Source: Mordavella massiliensis
GTDB lineage: Bacteria; Bacillota; Clostridia; Lachnospirales; Lachnospiraceae
Length of the DNA: 64,000 bases
Assembly (NCBI RefSeq): GCF_016901695.1
Contig: NZ_JACJKS010000008.1
Span: forward strand, 62,001-126,000
Direction of reading: 5' to 3'
Shown here piece after piece: positions 44,300 through 52,470 of this stretch. Within the stretch, counting starts at the first letter, position 1, and the number at the start of each line of letters is the position of its first letter. The translations under genes were made by a program, and so were the position numbers. Under the pieces are notes generated by a model. The model made no database searches and had not been told where the DNA came from. It was given only the letters and a program-made list of their open reading frames with translations.

Positions 44300-45511
44300 A
44301 TGCAGGGTACATGGGAAAAGCGCAGAAAAAGGATCTTCGAGATCATAGAAGTGGGGACAGAGTACGACTATGTCAGCCGGATTTATGATTTTTTCAACGC
44401 GTTCTGCATCATCCTGAACCTGGCCGCCAGCATGGTCTACACCTTTGACTCCTACCGGGAGGCGTACGGCGCTCTCCTGATGACCATAGAGCAGGTGACC
44501 GTGGCCCTCTTCATGGTGGACTACTTCCTCCGGGTCTGGACCGCAAAATATCTGTACCCCGGCAGCTCCCAGCCGCGGGCCATCTGGAAGTACGTGACCT
44601 CCTTCACCGGCATCGTGGACCTGCTGTCCTTCCTGCCCCAGTACCTGCCCTTCTTTTTCCCGGCAGGCGCCATCGCCTTCCGCATGTTCCGGATCATCCG
44701 GATCTTCCGGCTGTTCCGCATCAATGCCTACTATGACTCCCTGAACGTGATCACAGAAGTCATTGTCAGCAAGAAGCAGCAGCTCTTCTCCTCTGTCTTC
44801 ATCATCCTCATGCTGATGTTCGCCTCCAGCCTGTGCATGTACAGCCTGGAGCACGAAGCCCAGCCGGACGTGTTCTCCAACGCCTTCTCCGGCATCTGGT
44901 GGGCCGGCTCCACCCTGCTCACCGTTGGATACGGGGACATCTATCCCATCACCACCCTGGGGAAACTGTTCGGCATCTTCATCGCCTTCCTGGGCGTGGG
45001 CATCGTGGCGATCCCGACCGGTATCATCTCCGCCGGCTTCGTGGACCAGTACTCCCGCATCAAGAGGATGAGTGAGTACGGCCACGAGGCGGACATCCAT
45101 TTCATCCAGATCCAGCTCACCGAGCAGGACCCCTGGGTCGGGAAGACCATCTCCCAGCTCCATCTGCCCACCCGCGTCATTGTGGCCGCCATCCAGCGGG
45201 ACCACCGCATCCTCGTCCCCCGTGGCAGCATGACCCTCAGGATGGGGGACTCCATGGTGCTCGGCGCGGAGTCCTTCCACAACAATAAGGGAGAGCGCAT
45301 CCAGCTCAAGGAGATGGCCCTCCAGAAAAACCATCCCTGGATCGGGCAGCGCATCCGGGAGCTTGACATCTCCCGGAAGTCCATCATCGTCCTCATCCGC
45401 CGGGGTGAAAAGACCATGATCCCGCACGGCGGCCTTGTCCTGCGGGAGGGGGATATGGTCATCTTCTACTCGCAGATGCACATAGCCGGCGCGGAGGCGA
45501 TCGACCTGTAA
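44300..45511 (+). CDS. Voltage-gated-type potassium channel with two RCK_C domains
   Basis: A 403-residue channel. Six helices span about 30-250; S4 carries spaced arginines (FRMFRIIRIFRLFRI), and the pore has the K+ filter TVGYGD (208-213). The C-terminal 150 residues contain two consecutive TrkA_C-type units (DPWVGKTISQLHLP...GDSMVLG and HPWIGQRIRELDIS...GDMVIFY). This gives a Kv-like channel with RCK_C repeats but no full Rossmann RCK domain. Start at 44300 follows GGAGG; the open frame extends 14 codons upstream without support. Confidence 0.9.
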   Translation: MQGTWEKRRKRIFEIIEVGTEYDYVSRIYDFFNAFCIILNLAASMVYTFDSYREAYGALLMTIEQVTVALFMVDYFLRVWTAKYLYPGSSQPRAIWKYVTSFTGIVDLLSFLPQYLPFFFPAGAIAFRMFRIIRIFRLFRINAYYDSLNVITEVIVSKKQQLFSSVFIILMLMFASSLCMYSLEHEAQPDVFSNAFSGIWWAGSTLLTVGYGDIYPITTLGKLFGIFIAFLGVGIVAIPTGIISAGFVDQYSRIKRMSEYGHEADIHFIQIQLTEQDPWVGKTISQLHLPTRVIVAAIQRDHRILVPRGSMTLRMGDSMVLGAESFHNNKGERIQLKEMALQKNHPWIGQRIRELDISRKSIIVLIRRGEKTMIPHGGLVLREGDMVIFYSQMHIAGAEAIDL

Positions 45512-45527
45512 TTTTCAAAAATACAGA

Positions 45528-45557
45528 TTGACAAAGCGCGGCCGGATATGATATAAA
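45528..45557 (+). promoter_or_regulatory. tRNA-Trp promoter
   Basis: TTGACA (45528-45533) and TATAAA (45552-45557) are 18 bp apart, ending about 34 bp before the tRNA. Confidence 0.75.
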
Positions 45558-45591
45558 TATCTAGTGACCGATTTACATCGGGAGCAGGTAC

Positions 45592-45662
45592 AGGGGATTG
45601 GTCAAATGGTATGACAGGAGTCTCCAAAACTCTTAGCGGGAGTTCGATTCTCTCATCCCCTG
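45592..45662 (+). tRNA. tRNA-Trp (anticodon CCA)
   Basis: A 71-nt cloverleaf. The acceptor AGGGGAT pairs with ATCCCCT, the D stem is GTCA/TGAC, the anticodon loop CTCCAAA has CCA at 45624-45626, and the T arm is GGGAG-TTCGATT-CTCTC. The discriminator base is G and CCA is not encoded. A promoter and a terminator frame it as a single-gene unit. Confidence 0.93.
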
Positions 45663-45667
45663 CTCTT

Positions 45668-45716
45668 AAAGAGCCAGAAACGCTTATTTTACGAGCAATT
45701 CTGGCTCTTTTTCTTT
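45668..45716 (+). terminator. tRNA-Trp terminator
   Basis: Exact 12-bp arms AAAGAGCCAGAA (45668-45679) and TTCTGGCTCTTT (45699-45710), followed by TTCTTT. Confidence 0.9.
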
Positions 45717-45757
45717 ATCCGGAAGATCAGAGGGTATCAAACATGGTACTTTTCCAT

Positions 45758-45847
45758 AACCTCCCGGAACATCTGTCCTGGGAGGCCATTCTGCGCCTTG
45801 CGGCGTCTGGATCGAATATTGTTGTATCCGATTAACGCTTGCTTAAC
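45758..45847. repeat. Left direct repeat (rpsI-end copy, att-like)
   Basis: A 90-bp copy of the rpsI 3' end and terminator, distal to the gene. On the minus strand it reads TTAAGCAAGCGTTAA, encoding Leu-Ser-Lys-Arg-stop where true rpsI has Phe-Ser-Lys-Arg-stop. It keeps the CCTCCC/GGGAGG stem. Six mismatches separate it from the right copy. The 137 bp between it and abiEii hold no gene with a start codon. Confidence 0.85.
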
Positions 45848-45984
45848 GTTTGGGTAACCGAAAATAGCGGGAATACGGGGATTCAGCCAGGATTTGTTGC
45901 AGATGCGTTGCAAACTGTTGAAGACTGAACATGATTGAGGACACCTCTTTTTAATCTCGGATGCATCTCACCATCTCGGTGATT

Positions 45985-46817
45985 TTATTGTAATGTACTT
46001 CTGATTTTTTCTTCACCACAAAACTGCAGTCCCGCTGTAATCTGTTTGAAAAAGTCTGCGTTCCACATATTCAAAGAAGCTGTGTCTCTGATAAACGGCT
46101 CTACATCCTGTTTCGCCTGACGAAAATCAATGGCATCAAATCTTTCATACAACATACGTCGCAGCTCCGGGAGCGTACATTCCACATCTTCGGAAATAAA
46201 GCCGGACTGCAGAAGCCGTGCCCGCAAATGTTTTTGATTCACAGCACTCCCCCTGGAGAGATAAAATACATAATCATACAGATCCCGTCCTTTTATCCTG
46301 CTTTTCCACGCTCTGCAGAGCACCGCATGGATCTTCCCGGCAAACAAAGACGGCATATCATACAGGTTCACTTCATATGGTGTCGGAAGAAGCCGGTATT
46401 TATGCTCAAAACCGGCATACTCCGGCGGATTGATGTCGACCTCGAATTTTATTTTAACAACCTCACTTCTGGCAACACTTCCCGCCAGATCCCCATCCGC
46501 ATAAAACAGCAAAAGATGTTCTTTGGTATTTCCTTTCAAAAAAGCAGAACGGATATTGCTTTCCTTCGTCTTTTCCTTCTCCTGTATCGTAACATGCAGG
46601 CCAAAGGCACGTACCTCTTTCTCCAAAACCGGAAAATAATCGCTCAGATCAAAATCCGGAGTGCCGTTCCGCCATAAATGGCTGCTTTCTGAAAGAACCC
46701 CGCCCGAGAAAGTCCGCACAGGACAATCTCCTGCATGATTTCCTTCATCGCGTTTTTCTGATCATATATATTTTCTATCCGATAGTTCTTCAACATCTGT
46801 TCAATTGCCGTATTCAT
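45985..46817 (-). pseudogene. abiEii: AbiEii-type nucleotidyltransferase toxin, internally deleted and frameshifted
   Basis: The true start is the ATG at 46817 (MNTAIEQMLKNYRIENIYDQ), overlapping the abiEi stop as ATGA, with GGAGG upstream. This frame runs 57 codons to AAIYGGTALRI and then stops at 46644. The rest of the protein continues in another frame from TPDFDLSDYF to the stop at 45985. Intact AbiEii proteins have an FxGLxRFSEDLDF-type segment right after GGTALRI. That catalytic nucleotidyltransferase stretch is missing, so the toxin should be inactive. The C-terminal part (RSAFLKGNTKEHLL, LFAGKIHAVLCRAW, GRDLYDYVFYLSR) is otherwise typical. Confidence 0.85.
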
Positions 46818-47401
46818 CTCTTCATCCTCCGCAATAACGACGCCATTTTCTTTACGTTTCCAGAATGATAATGTTCGGCTAAAACTGCCACTTTATCCGC
46901 ATCTAATTTACACAGTTCCGTTTCTTCAATCCGCAGATCTTCTGTCAGAAGCGCAAAAAGTTCCCTGCCGTTTGCCGCCGGATGCATTGTGCACAGTTTA
47001 TCGCACAGGGCCTTTTCGGGTTCTGCAATACGGTAAAAATACTCCTTTTCCTGCACGACCCTGAGTTCCAGTGGAAACGCCTCAGATGGAACATCTCGAT
47101 AAATAAAAGTGCCAAACATTGTTTCATATCTTTTTTTCTTCTTTTTTTCAAAAGTGGCACAAGTAATCGTATATACGGTCTCAGGTATCAATCCATAATA
47201 CGCAAGCGCATACTCGAAAGAAATATAAGACGGTCCATAGATACTCCCTGCCAATAAATATCCCGGAACCGTCCGGTCAGTCTCATATAACCCCCGCACA
47301 ATCGGAAAGCATTCACCCCGCTTCGTCATACGCGAAAGTCTGGCCGCCGGATTGGAATATTCTTTTAATTCTTCCAGCATCATTTCAGTAGTTTTTATCA
47401 T
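46814..47401 (-). CDS. abiEi: AbiEi-type antitoxin/transcriptional repressor
   Basis: A 195-residue protein of the type IV toxin-antitoxin family AbiEi. An N-terminal winged-helix segment (about 1-55, with SRMTKRGECFPIVRGLYE) would bind DNA. The C-terminal domain (YGPSYISFEYALAYYGLIP, RIAEPEKALCDKL) matches the family core. In characterised systems AbiEi binds inverted repeats at its own promoter and counteracts AbiEii. It is the first gene of the pair and appears intact, whereas its partner is broken. It is AT-rich compared with its neighbours, a sign of transfer. Confidence 0.88.
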   Translation of the reverse strand: MIKTTEMMLEELKEYSNPAARLSRMTKRGECFPIVRGLYETDRTVPGYLLAGSIYGPSYISFEYALAYYGLIPETVYTITCATFEKKKKKRYETMFGTFIYRDVPSEAFPLELRVVQEKEYFYRIAEPEKALCDKLCTMHPAANGRELFALLTEDLRIEETELCKLDADKVAVLAEHYHSGNVKKMASLLRRMKR

Positions 47402-47446
47402 ATTTTCACCTCTTAATACAATAATATGAGATTATATGGTGAAAAT
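47402..47446 (-). promoter_or_regulatory. abiE promoter and probable AbiEi operator
   Basis: A 9-bp perfect inverted repeat, ATTTTCACC (47402-47410) and GGTGAAAAT (47438-47446), flanks a minus-strand TATAAT (47431-47436). The start-proximal arm also contains the AGAGGTG ribosome-binding site. Autoregulation by AbiEi through inverted repeats is known from other AbiE systems. Confidence 0.65.
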
Positions 47447-47496
47447 CAGGTGTTTTATTGTTTTCGTTTTGCACTGCTCACAAATGAATATAAATA

Positions 47497-47527
47497 CAAA
47501 ACCTCCCAGAACATCTGTCCCGGGAGG
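47497..47527 (-). terminator. rpsI terminator
   Basis: CCTCCC/GGGAGG stem (47502-47507 and 47522-47527) followed on the minus strand by TTTTGTA, 47 bp after the rpsI stop. It lies inside the right direct repeat of the AbiE island. Confidence 0.75.
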
Positions 47528-47589
47528 CCATGCAGCGCCTTGCGGCGTCTGGATCGTATATTGTTGTATCCGATTAACGCTTGCTGAAC
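47500..47589. repeat. Right direct repeat (rpsI 3' end, att-like)
   Basis: A 90-bp copy containing the last four codons and stop of rpsI plus its terminator. It matches the left copy at 45758-45847 at 84 of 90 positions and marks the gene-proximal end of the AbiE island. Confidence 0.85.
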
Positions 47590-47966
47590 TGCGGAGCGCG
47601 ACGGGCAGCCTTGAGGCCGTATTTCTTACGCTCTTTCATTCTCGGGTCACGTGTCAGGTAACCGGACTTCTTGAGGATCGGTCTGTAGTCAGCATCAACC
47701 TGCAGAAGGGCTCTTGCGATGCCGTGACGGATCGCGCCTGCCTGTCCTGTGTATCCGCCGCCCTTTACGTTTACGATCACGTCAAACTTGCCCTCTGTCT
47801 CTGTGGCAACCAGGGGCTGGCGGACGATAACCTTCAGAGTCTCCAGTCCGAGGTACTCGTCGATGTCTCTCTTATTTATTGTAATCTTGCCTGTTCCAGG
47901 TACAAGATATACTCTTGCGATAGATTTTTTTCTTCTTCCTGTTCCGTAAAATTTAGATGTAGCCAT
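47574..47966 (-). CDS. rpsI: 30S ribosomal protein S9
   Basis: 130 residues with the S9 signature [20 protein letters not shown] and the universal C-terminal tail that reaches the P site, ending [11 protein letters not shown]. It lies 28 bp after rplM on the same strand, the standard pair. Its last codons fall within the right repeat of the AbiE island, so the coding end may have been supplied or restored by the island. Confidence 0.98.
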   Translation of the reverse strand: MATSKFYGTGRRKKSIARVYLVPGTGKITINKRDIDEYLGLETLKVIVRQPLVATETEGKFDVIVNVKGGGYTGQAGAIRHGIARALLQVDADYRPILKKSGYLTRDPRMKERKKYGLKAARRAPQFSKR

Positions 47967-47994
47967 TTCTTAATATCCTCCTTTCGACCTCTGA

Positions 47995-48423
47995 TTAAAA
48001 TTTCAGCTCTTCCGGCTTCTGAGCCTGCTGCTCATGCTCCGGTCCTGCATACACATGAAGTTTCTTGATCATGCTTCTTCCTAAAGGTCCTTTCGGAAGC
48101 ATTCCTTTGACTGCCAGCTCGATCACTTTCTCCGGCTTCTTGTTCATCATCTCTGCCAGAGTCGTCTCCTTCATTCCGCCGACATACTCGGAGTGATTGT
48201 AGTAGATCTTCTGATTTAACTTCTTGCCTGTAAGCTTCACGTCCTTGGCGTTGATCACGATCACGTAATCGCCTGTGTCAATGTGGGGTGTGAACTCCGG
48301 CTTGTTCTTTCCTCTTAAAACCTTCGCTACACCTGATGCTAAACGTCCTAATGTATATTCTGAAGCGTCAACTACATACCATTTTCTCTCAATCTTGTCT
48401 GGACTGGCCATATAAGTTTTCAT
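47995..48423 (-). CDS. rplM: 50S ribosomal protein L13
   Basis: 142 residues with [32 protein letters not shown] and [10 protein letters not shown], all typical of L13. The start has GGAGG upstream, a consensus promoter about 120 bp upstream and a structured leader. It heads the rplM-rpsI operon. Confidence 0.98.
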   Translation of the reverse strand: MKTYMASPDKIERKWYVVDASEYTLGRLASGVAKVLRGKNKPEFTPHIDTGDYVIVINAKDVKLTGKKLNQKIYYNHSEYVGGMKETTLAEMMNKKPEKVIELAVKGMLPKGPLGRSMIKKLHVYAGPEHEQQAQKPEELKF

Positions 48424-48535
48424 GGGTTTACCTCCTGCATAGTTTGCATTTACAATAAGAATAATATGAAATGTTCTATCGAAATCAGCCAGGTTCCGGG
48501 GCTTTGGTGCCTGGTGTTTCTCCTTTTGTCATACT
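48424..48535 (-). promoter_or_regulatory. rplM 5' leader, possible L13 leader
   Basis: About 110 nt of untranslated leader contain a CCAGG/CCTGG hairpin with an inner CCGG region (48489-48514). Firmicute rplM operons often have an autoregulatory L13 leader; whether this one matches that RNA family was not tested. Confidence 0.45.
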
Positions 48536-48540
48536 GCATT

Positions 48541-48569
48541 ATTATATTATACGCATCCACGCGTGTCAA
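48541..48569 (-). promoter_or_regulatory. rplM-rpsI promoter
   Basis: Perfect TTGACA (48564-48569) and perfect TATAAT (48541-48546), 17 bp apart on the minus strand. Confidence 0.9.
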
Positions 48570-48599
48570 CTGTTTTCTTGGAGTTTTTTCAGCATTTTC

Positions 48600-48628
48600 T
48601 TGTATAGTTCCCGCGTATATTCTATAAT
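48600..48628 (+). promoter_or_regulatory. Promoter of the second MATE gene
   Basis: TTGTAT (48600-48605) and TATAAT (48623-48628), 17 bp apart, divergent from the rplM promoter, about 85 bp before the MATE start. Confidence 0.7.
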
Positions 48629-48713
48629 ATTTTCTGCAGGTGCGCGGCCCTGCCGCCGCGCGGATCATTTCCTGCTTTATTACCTATTTAAAGATACTAC
48701 GGAGGAACCCCTC

Positions 48714-50081
48714 ATGTCAAAACATATCGATCTTGTAAACGGCCCTGTGCTCTCATCCCTCACCCGTCTGGCTCTTCCCATCATGGCCACCTCCCTGATC
48801 CAGATGGCCTACAACTTAACGGACATGCTCTGGATCGGACGGCTGGGCAGCGATGCGGTGGCTTCCGTCGGCGCGGCCGGGATGTATATGTGGCTCTCCA
48901 ACGGCCTGGCAGCTTTGCCCAAAATGGGCGGCCAGGTGTGCGCCGGGCACGCGCTCGGAGCGGGCAGGCCGAAGGAAGCCGCCTCCTTCGCCTCGGCAGC
49001 CCTGTGGATGACAGCTGCGCTGGGCCTTCTCTATGGGCTGTGCTGCATTCTGTTCGCTGATCCGCTGATCGGATTTTTCAATCTCAACAGCGCCCAGGTC
49101 ATCGCAGATGCGAAGATCTACCTCCAGATCACCTGCGGCCTCGTTGTCTTCTCCTTCATAAACCAGGCGTTTACAGGACTGTTCACGGCAGCGGGGAACA
49201 GCCGCAATTCGTTTGCCGCCACCCTCTCCGGCCTGGTGATCAACATGGTCCTGGACCCGGTGCTCATCTTCGGCCTGGGGCCCTTCCCGGTGATGGGCGT
49301 CATGGGCGCGGCCATCGCCACCATTTTTGCCCAGTTCATCGTGACAGTGGTGTTTGTCTTTTACGCCGGAAAGGACACCATCCTGTTCCGCCATATGGAG
49401 ATCCGCAGGCGGCCAGGCTGGGAACAGCTGAACCGCATCCTGCGCATCGGCTTTCCCACCTGCGTGCAGAACATGCTCTTCACCGGCATCTCCATGATCA
49501 TTGCCCGCCTGGTAGCCGGATACGGGGACGCGGCCGTGGCTGTACAGAAGGTGGGCTCGCAGATCGAGTCCATCTCCTGGATGACGGCGGAGGGATTCGC
49601 GGCCGCTGTCAACTCCTTCCTGGCGCAGAACAGCGGCGCCGGCAAGCCGGACCGGATCCGCAGCGGCTACCGCAGCGCCATGGGCGTTGTGCTCATCTGG
49701 GGCGTCTTCTGCACCGTGCTTCTGATCGGTTTTCCGGAGCCCATCTTCCGCCTGTTTATCTCCGAGGCGGACGTGATCCCCATGGGCGTGGACTACCTGG
49801 TCATCCTGGGCGTGTCCCAGCTCCTCATGAGTGTGGAGATCACCACAGCCGGGGCGTTTGCCGGCATGGGCAGGACGCTCCCGCCCTCCATCTGCAGCAT
49901 TGTCCTTACTGCCGCCCGGATCCCCATGGCTCTTGTTATGGTGAAAACGCCGCTTCACCTGAACGGGATCTGGTGGAGCATCACGATCTCCAGCATCTGC
50001 AAGGGAATCGTCCTGTTCCTCTGGTTCCGCCTGTATCTCGGGGGCGCGCTCAGCCGGATGGAGAAGTCTGTCCAGCGCTGA
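48714..50081 (+). CDS. MATE family efflux transporter
   Basis: A 455-residue transporter with about 12 helices in two MatE halves: LALPIMATSLIQMAYNLTDM and WIGRLGSDAVA, then the second-half ILRIGFPTCVQNMLF. It is only distantly like the MATE at 8874. Start at 48714 (MSKHIDLVNGP) with GGAGG upstream; the open frame extends 81 codons further through the promoter region and is not coding. The substrate is unknown. Confidence 0.92.
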   Translation: MSKHIDLVNGPVLSSLTRLALPIMATSLIQMAYNLTDMLWIGRLGSDAVASVGAAGMYMWLSNGLAALPKMGGQVCAGHALGAGRPKEAASFASAALWMTAALGLLYGLCCILFADPLIGFFNLNSAQVIADAKIYLQITCGLVVFSFINQAFTGLFTAAGNSRNSFAATLSGLVINMVLDPVLIFGLGPFPVMGVMGAAIATIFAQFIVTVVFVFYAGKDTILFRHMEIRRRPGWEQLNRILRIGFPTCVQNMLFTGISMIIARLVAGYGDAAVAVQKVGSQIESISWMTAEGFAAAVNSFLAQNSGAGKPDRIRSGYRSAMGVVLIWGVFCTVLLIGFPEPIFRLFISEADVIPMGVDYLVILGVSQLLMSVEITTAGAFAGMGRTLPPSICSIVLTAARIPMALVMVKTPLHLNGIWWSITISSICKGIVLFLWFRLYLGGALSRMEKSVQR

Positions 50082-50179
50082 AAAATGTGAATAATAGACA
50101 ATTTTCACTATACTTTTCTGTGTTTATATAGTAAAATAGACGGGACGTATAGAAACAACAGGAAAGCGAGGCTAATCTT

Positions 50180-51487
50180 ATGTGGGCTTACAACAGCATT
50201 TTCTATCAGATCTATCCCATCGGCTTCTGCGGCGCGCCGGTGCACAACGACGGTGCGTATGCGCCCCGCATCCGCAAGCTGATGGACTGGAGCGCATACC
50301 TGCAGGAGCTTGGTGTGGACTCCATTCTTTTAAACCCTGTATTTGAATCGGACAACCACGGCTACGACACGAGGGATTTCCGGAAGATCGACTGCCGGCT
50401 CGGCTCCAACGAGGACTTTGCGCAGGTCTGCCGGGATCTGCACGCGCACAATGTAAAGATCGTCCTGGACGGCGTGTTCAACCATGTGGGCCGGGGGTTC
50501 TGGGCGTTTCAGGATGTGCAGGAGAAGAGATGGGATTCCCCCTACAAAGACTGGTTTCTCATCAACTTCGACGGAGACAGCTGCTATGGCGACGGCTTCT
50601 GGTACGAGGGCTGGGAGGGCCACTTTGAACTGGTAAAACTGAACCTGCGCAATCCGGCTGTCGTGGAGTATCTCCTGGAATGCGTGAAATTCTGGGTGGA
50701 CGCATTTGACATCGACGGGCTGCGGCTGGATGTGGCATACTGTCTGGAGCCGGAGTTCATGAAGCGGCTCCGGAGCTATACGCAGCAGCTGAAACCGGAT
50801 TTCGTCCTCATCGGCGAGGTTCTCTTCGGGGATTACAACCGGATCGTCAACGGGGAGATGCTCCACAGCTGTACCAACTATGAGTGCTACAAAGGCATTT
50901 ACTCCAGTTTCAATTCCATGAACATGTTCGAGATCGCCCATTCCCTGCAGCGGCAGTACGGCTCTGAACCGTGGTGCCTCTACCAGGGCAAGCATCTCAT
51001 GACATTTGTGGACAACCATGATGTGACGAGGATTGCCAGCATCCTCACGGACAGGAACCATCTGCCTCTGACGTACGGACTTCTCATGGGCATGCCGGGC
51101 ATTCCCTGCATCTACTACGGGAGCGAGTGGGGGGAGCCGGGCGAGAAGGCGCCGGGCAATGATTATGCCCTGCGCCCCTGCTTTGATAAGCCAAAGCCAA
51201 ATGAGTTGACAGAGCTCATCCGAAAGCTGATCCGCGTCCGCCAGAAAAGCGACGCCCTGTGCAGCGGTTCCTACCGCAATGTCGTCCTCACAAACCACCA
51301 GCTCATCTTTGAGCGGGCCACGGAAAACGAGCGCGTCATGGTGGCCATCAACGCCTCCGCCGGTCCCTTCACCGCCGCCTGCGGCGACCTGAACGGCTCT
51401 GTCACAGACCTCCTGACCGGTGAAAAGATGAGCCTTGCCGGACAGCTGGACATGCCGGCATACAGCATACAGTACCTTGCATTCTGA
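50180..51487 (+). CDS. Intracellular GH13 alpha-amylase-family enzyme
   Basis: A 435-residue glycoside hydrolase without a signal peptide or extra domains. The catalytic triad is Asp184 in DGLRLDVA, Glu213 in IGEVLFGD and Asp281 in FVDNHD; the first conserved region is DGVFNHVG. Size and lack of secretion suggest a cytoplasmic maltodextrin or short alpha-glucan hydrolase. It is followed 22 bp later by a PfkB sugar kinase, so the two likely act on the same sugar source. Confidence 0.9.
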   Translation: MWAYNSIFYQIYPIGFCGAPVHNDGAYAPRIRKLMDWSAYLQELGVDSILLNPVFESDNHGYDTRDFRKIDCRLGSNEDFAQVCRDLHAHNVKIVLDGVFNHVGRGFWAFQDVQEKRWDSPYKDWFLINFDGDSCYGDGFWYEGWEGHFELVKLNLRNPAVVEYLLECVKFWVDAFDIDGLRLDVAYCLEPEFMKRLRSYTQQLKPDFVLIGEVLFGDYNRIVNGEMLHSCTNYECYKGIYSSFNSMNMFEIAHSLQRQYGSEPWCLYQGKHLMTFVDNHDVTRIASILTDRNHLPLTYGLLMGMPGIPCIYYGSEWGEPGEKAPGNDYALRPCFDKPKPNELTELIRKLIRVRQKSDALCSGSYRNVVLTNHQLIFERATENERVMVAINASAGPFTAACGDLNGSVTDLLTGEKMSLAGQLDMPAYSIQYLAF

Positions 51488-51509
51488 TCCGTACCAGGAG
51501 GAATTGCCT

Positions 51510-52448
51510 ATGAGCCATCCATCTTACACCATCGTCGGCGCAGCCATCCTGGACATCCTGGCCCGGCCGGTGGACGCCTCTGTCTTTGCGGCTGGCTCTG
51601 TCCCCGCGGAGACGGTCGCCCTGCACACAGGCGGGGACGCCATGAACGAAGCCTGCGTTCTGGCGGATCTGGGCGCGGACGTCCATCTTGTGAGTAAAGT
51701 CGGCCGGGATCCGGCCGGGGAAATGGTCCTTCATGCATGCAGCAGACGAAACATTGACGCCGCCTTTGTCGGCGTGTCTTCAGACATCCCCACCGGGACG
51801 AATATCGTACTGGTGGATCCAAAAGGAGAGCGCAGCTTTATCACGGCTCCCGGGAGCACCCTGCGGCAGTTTTATCCGGCGGATGTGCCGGACGCGGCCC
51901 TGCGGCCGGGCGGGATCCTCTGCTTTGCCAGCATCTTTGTCTCGCCCCACTTCGGGAACAGGGAGCTGGCCTTTCTTTTCTCGAAAGCAAAGGCGGCCGG
52001 GATGACGGTGTGCGCGGACATGACAAAACGCAAAAAGGGCGAGACGGTCCGCGATATGGCGGACTGCCTCTCCCTTCTCGACTATGTTTTCCCCAACTAT
52101 GAGGAGGCTGCCCTCCTGACCGGCGAGTCAGACCCGGACCGGATCGCGGACGCTTTTCTCGCCTGCGGCACCAGGCATGTGGTCATCAAGGCCGGAAGCC
52201 GGGGCTGCTATGTCTGCACGCCCGACAGGCGCTTCTGGTCCCCGGCATACGCCCGGGCCCGGTGCATCGACACCACCGGGGCCGGAGACACGTTCACCGG
52301 CTGCTTTCTCTACGCGCTTGGCCACGGCCTTCCCACCGCGGACTGCGCCCGCTTTGCCAACGCAGGCGCCTCCCTCTGTATCGAACAGACAGGGGCCGTC
52401 GGAGCGGGGAAGGATCTGCAGGAAATCCTAAAAAGAGCAGGCCTCTGA
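51510..52448 (+). CDS. PfkB-family carbohydrate kinase
   Basis: A 312-residue kinase. The N-terminal GGDAMNEACVLADLGADVHLVSKVG and the C-terminal DTTGAGDTFTGCF, with the catalytic Asp in GAGD, define the ribokinase/PfkB fold. Sugar specificity (fructose, ribose, nucleoside or other) is not readable. Start at 51510 after AGGAGG; the longer frame overlaps the GH13 end and is not needed. A terminator follows immediately. Confidence 0.92.
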   Translation: MSHPSYTIVGAAILDILARPVDASVFAAGSVPAETVALHTGGDAMNEACVLADLGADVHLVSKVGRDPAGEMVLHACSRRNIDAAFVGVSSDIPTGTNIVLVDPKGERSFITAPGSTLRQFYPADVPDAALRPGGILCFASIFVSPHFGNRELAFLFSKAKAAGMTVCADMTKRKKGETVRDMADCLSLLDYVFPNYEEAALLTGESDPDRIADAFLACGTRHVVIKAGSRGCYVCTPDRRFWSPAYARARCIDTTGAGDTFTGCFLYALGHGLPTADCARFANAGASLCIEQTGAVGAGKDLQEILKRAGL

Positions 52449-52470
52449 AAAAGGGACCTGCTTCTTTTTT
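52433..52470 (+). terminator. PfkB kinase terminator
   Basis: AGCAGG/CCTGCT stem (52436-52441 and 52457-52462), the kinase stop codon in the loop, followed by TTCTTTTTT. Confidence 0.75.

Larger units (their letters stand above)
45758..47589. mobile_element. AbiE island inserted at the rpsI 3' end
   Basis: A 1.8-kb segment bounded by two 90-bp direct repeats (45758-45847 and 47500-47589) that match at 84 of 90 positions. The right copy holds the last codons, stop and terminator of rpsI; the left copy repeats them. The interior is clearly more AT-rich than the host and carries only the abiEi antitoxin gene and a damaged abiEii toxin gene. No integrase is present. The layout fits a remnant or a non-autonomous element that used the rpsI 3' end as its attachment site, as some streptococcal elements do. 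Confidence 0.75.

Noticed and set aside
45758-45980. Minus-strand open stretch of about 75 codons through the left repeat
   Set aside because: No start codon and no recognisable family. The DNA is explained by the copied rpsI end and terminator, so I do not call an integrase remnant.
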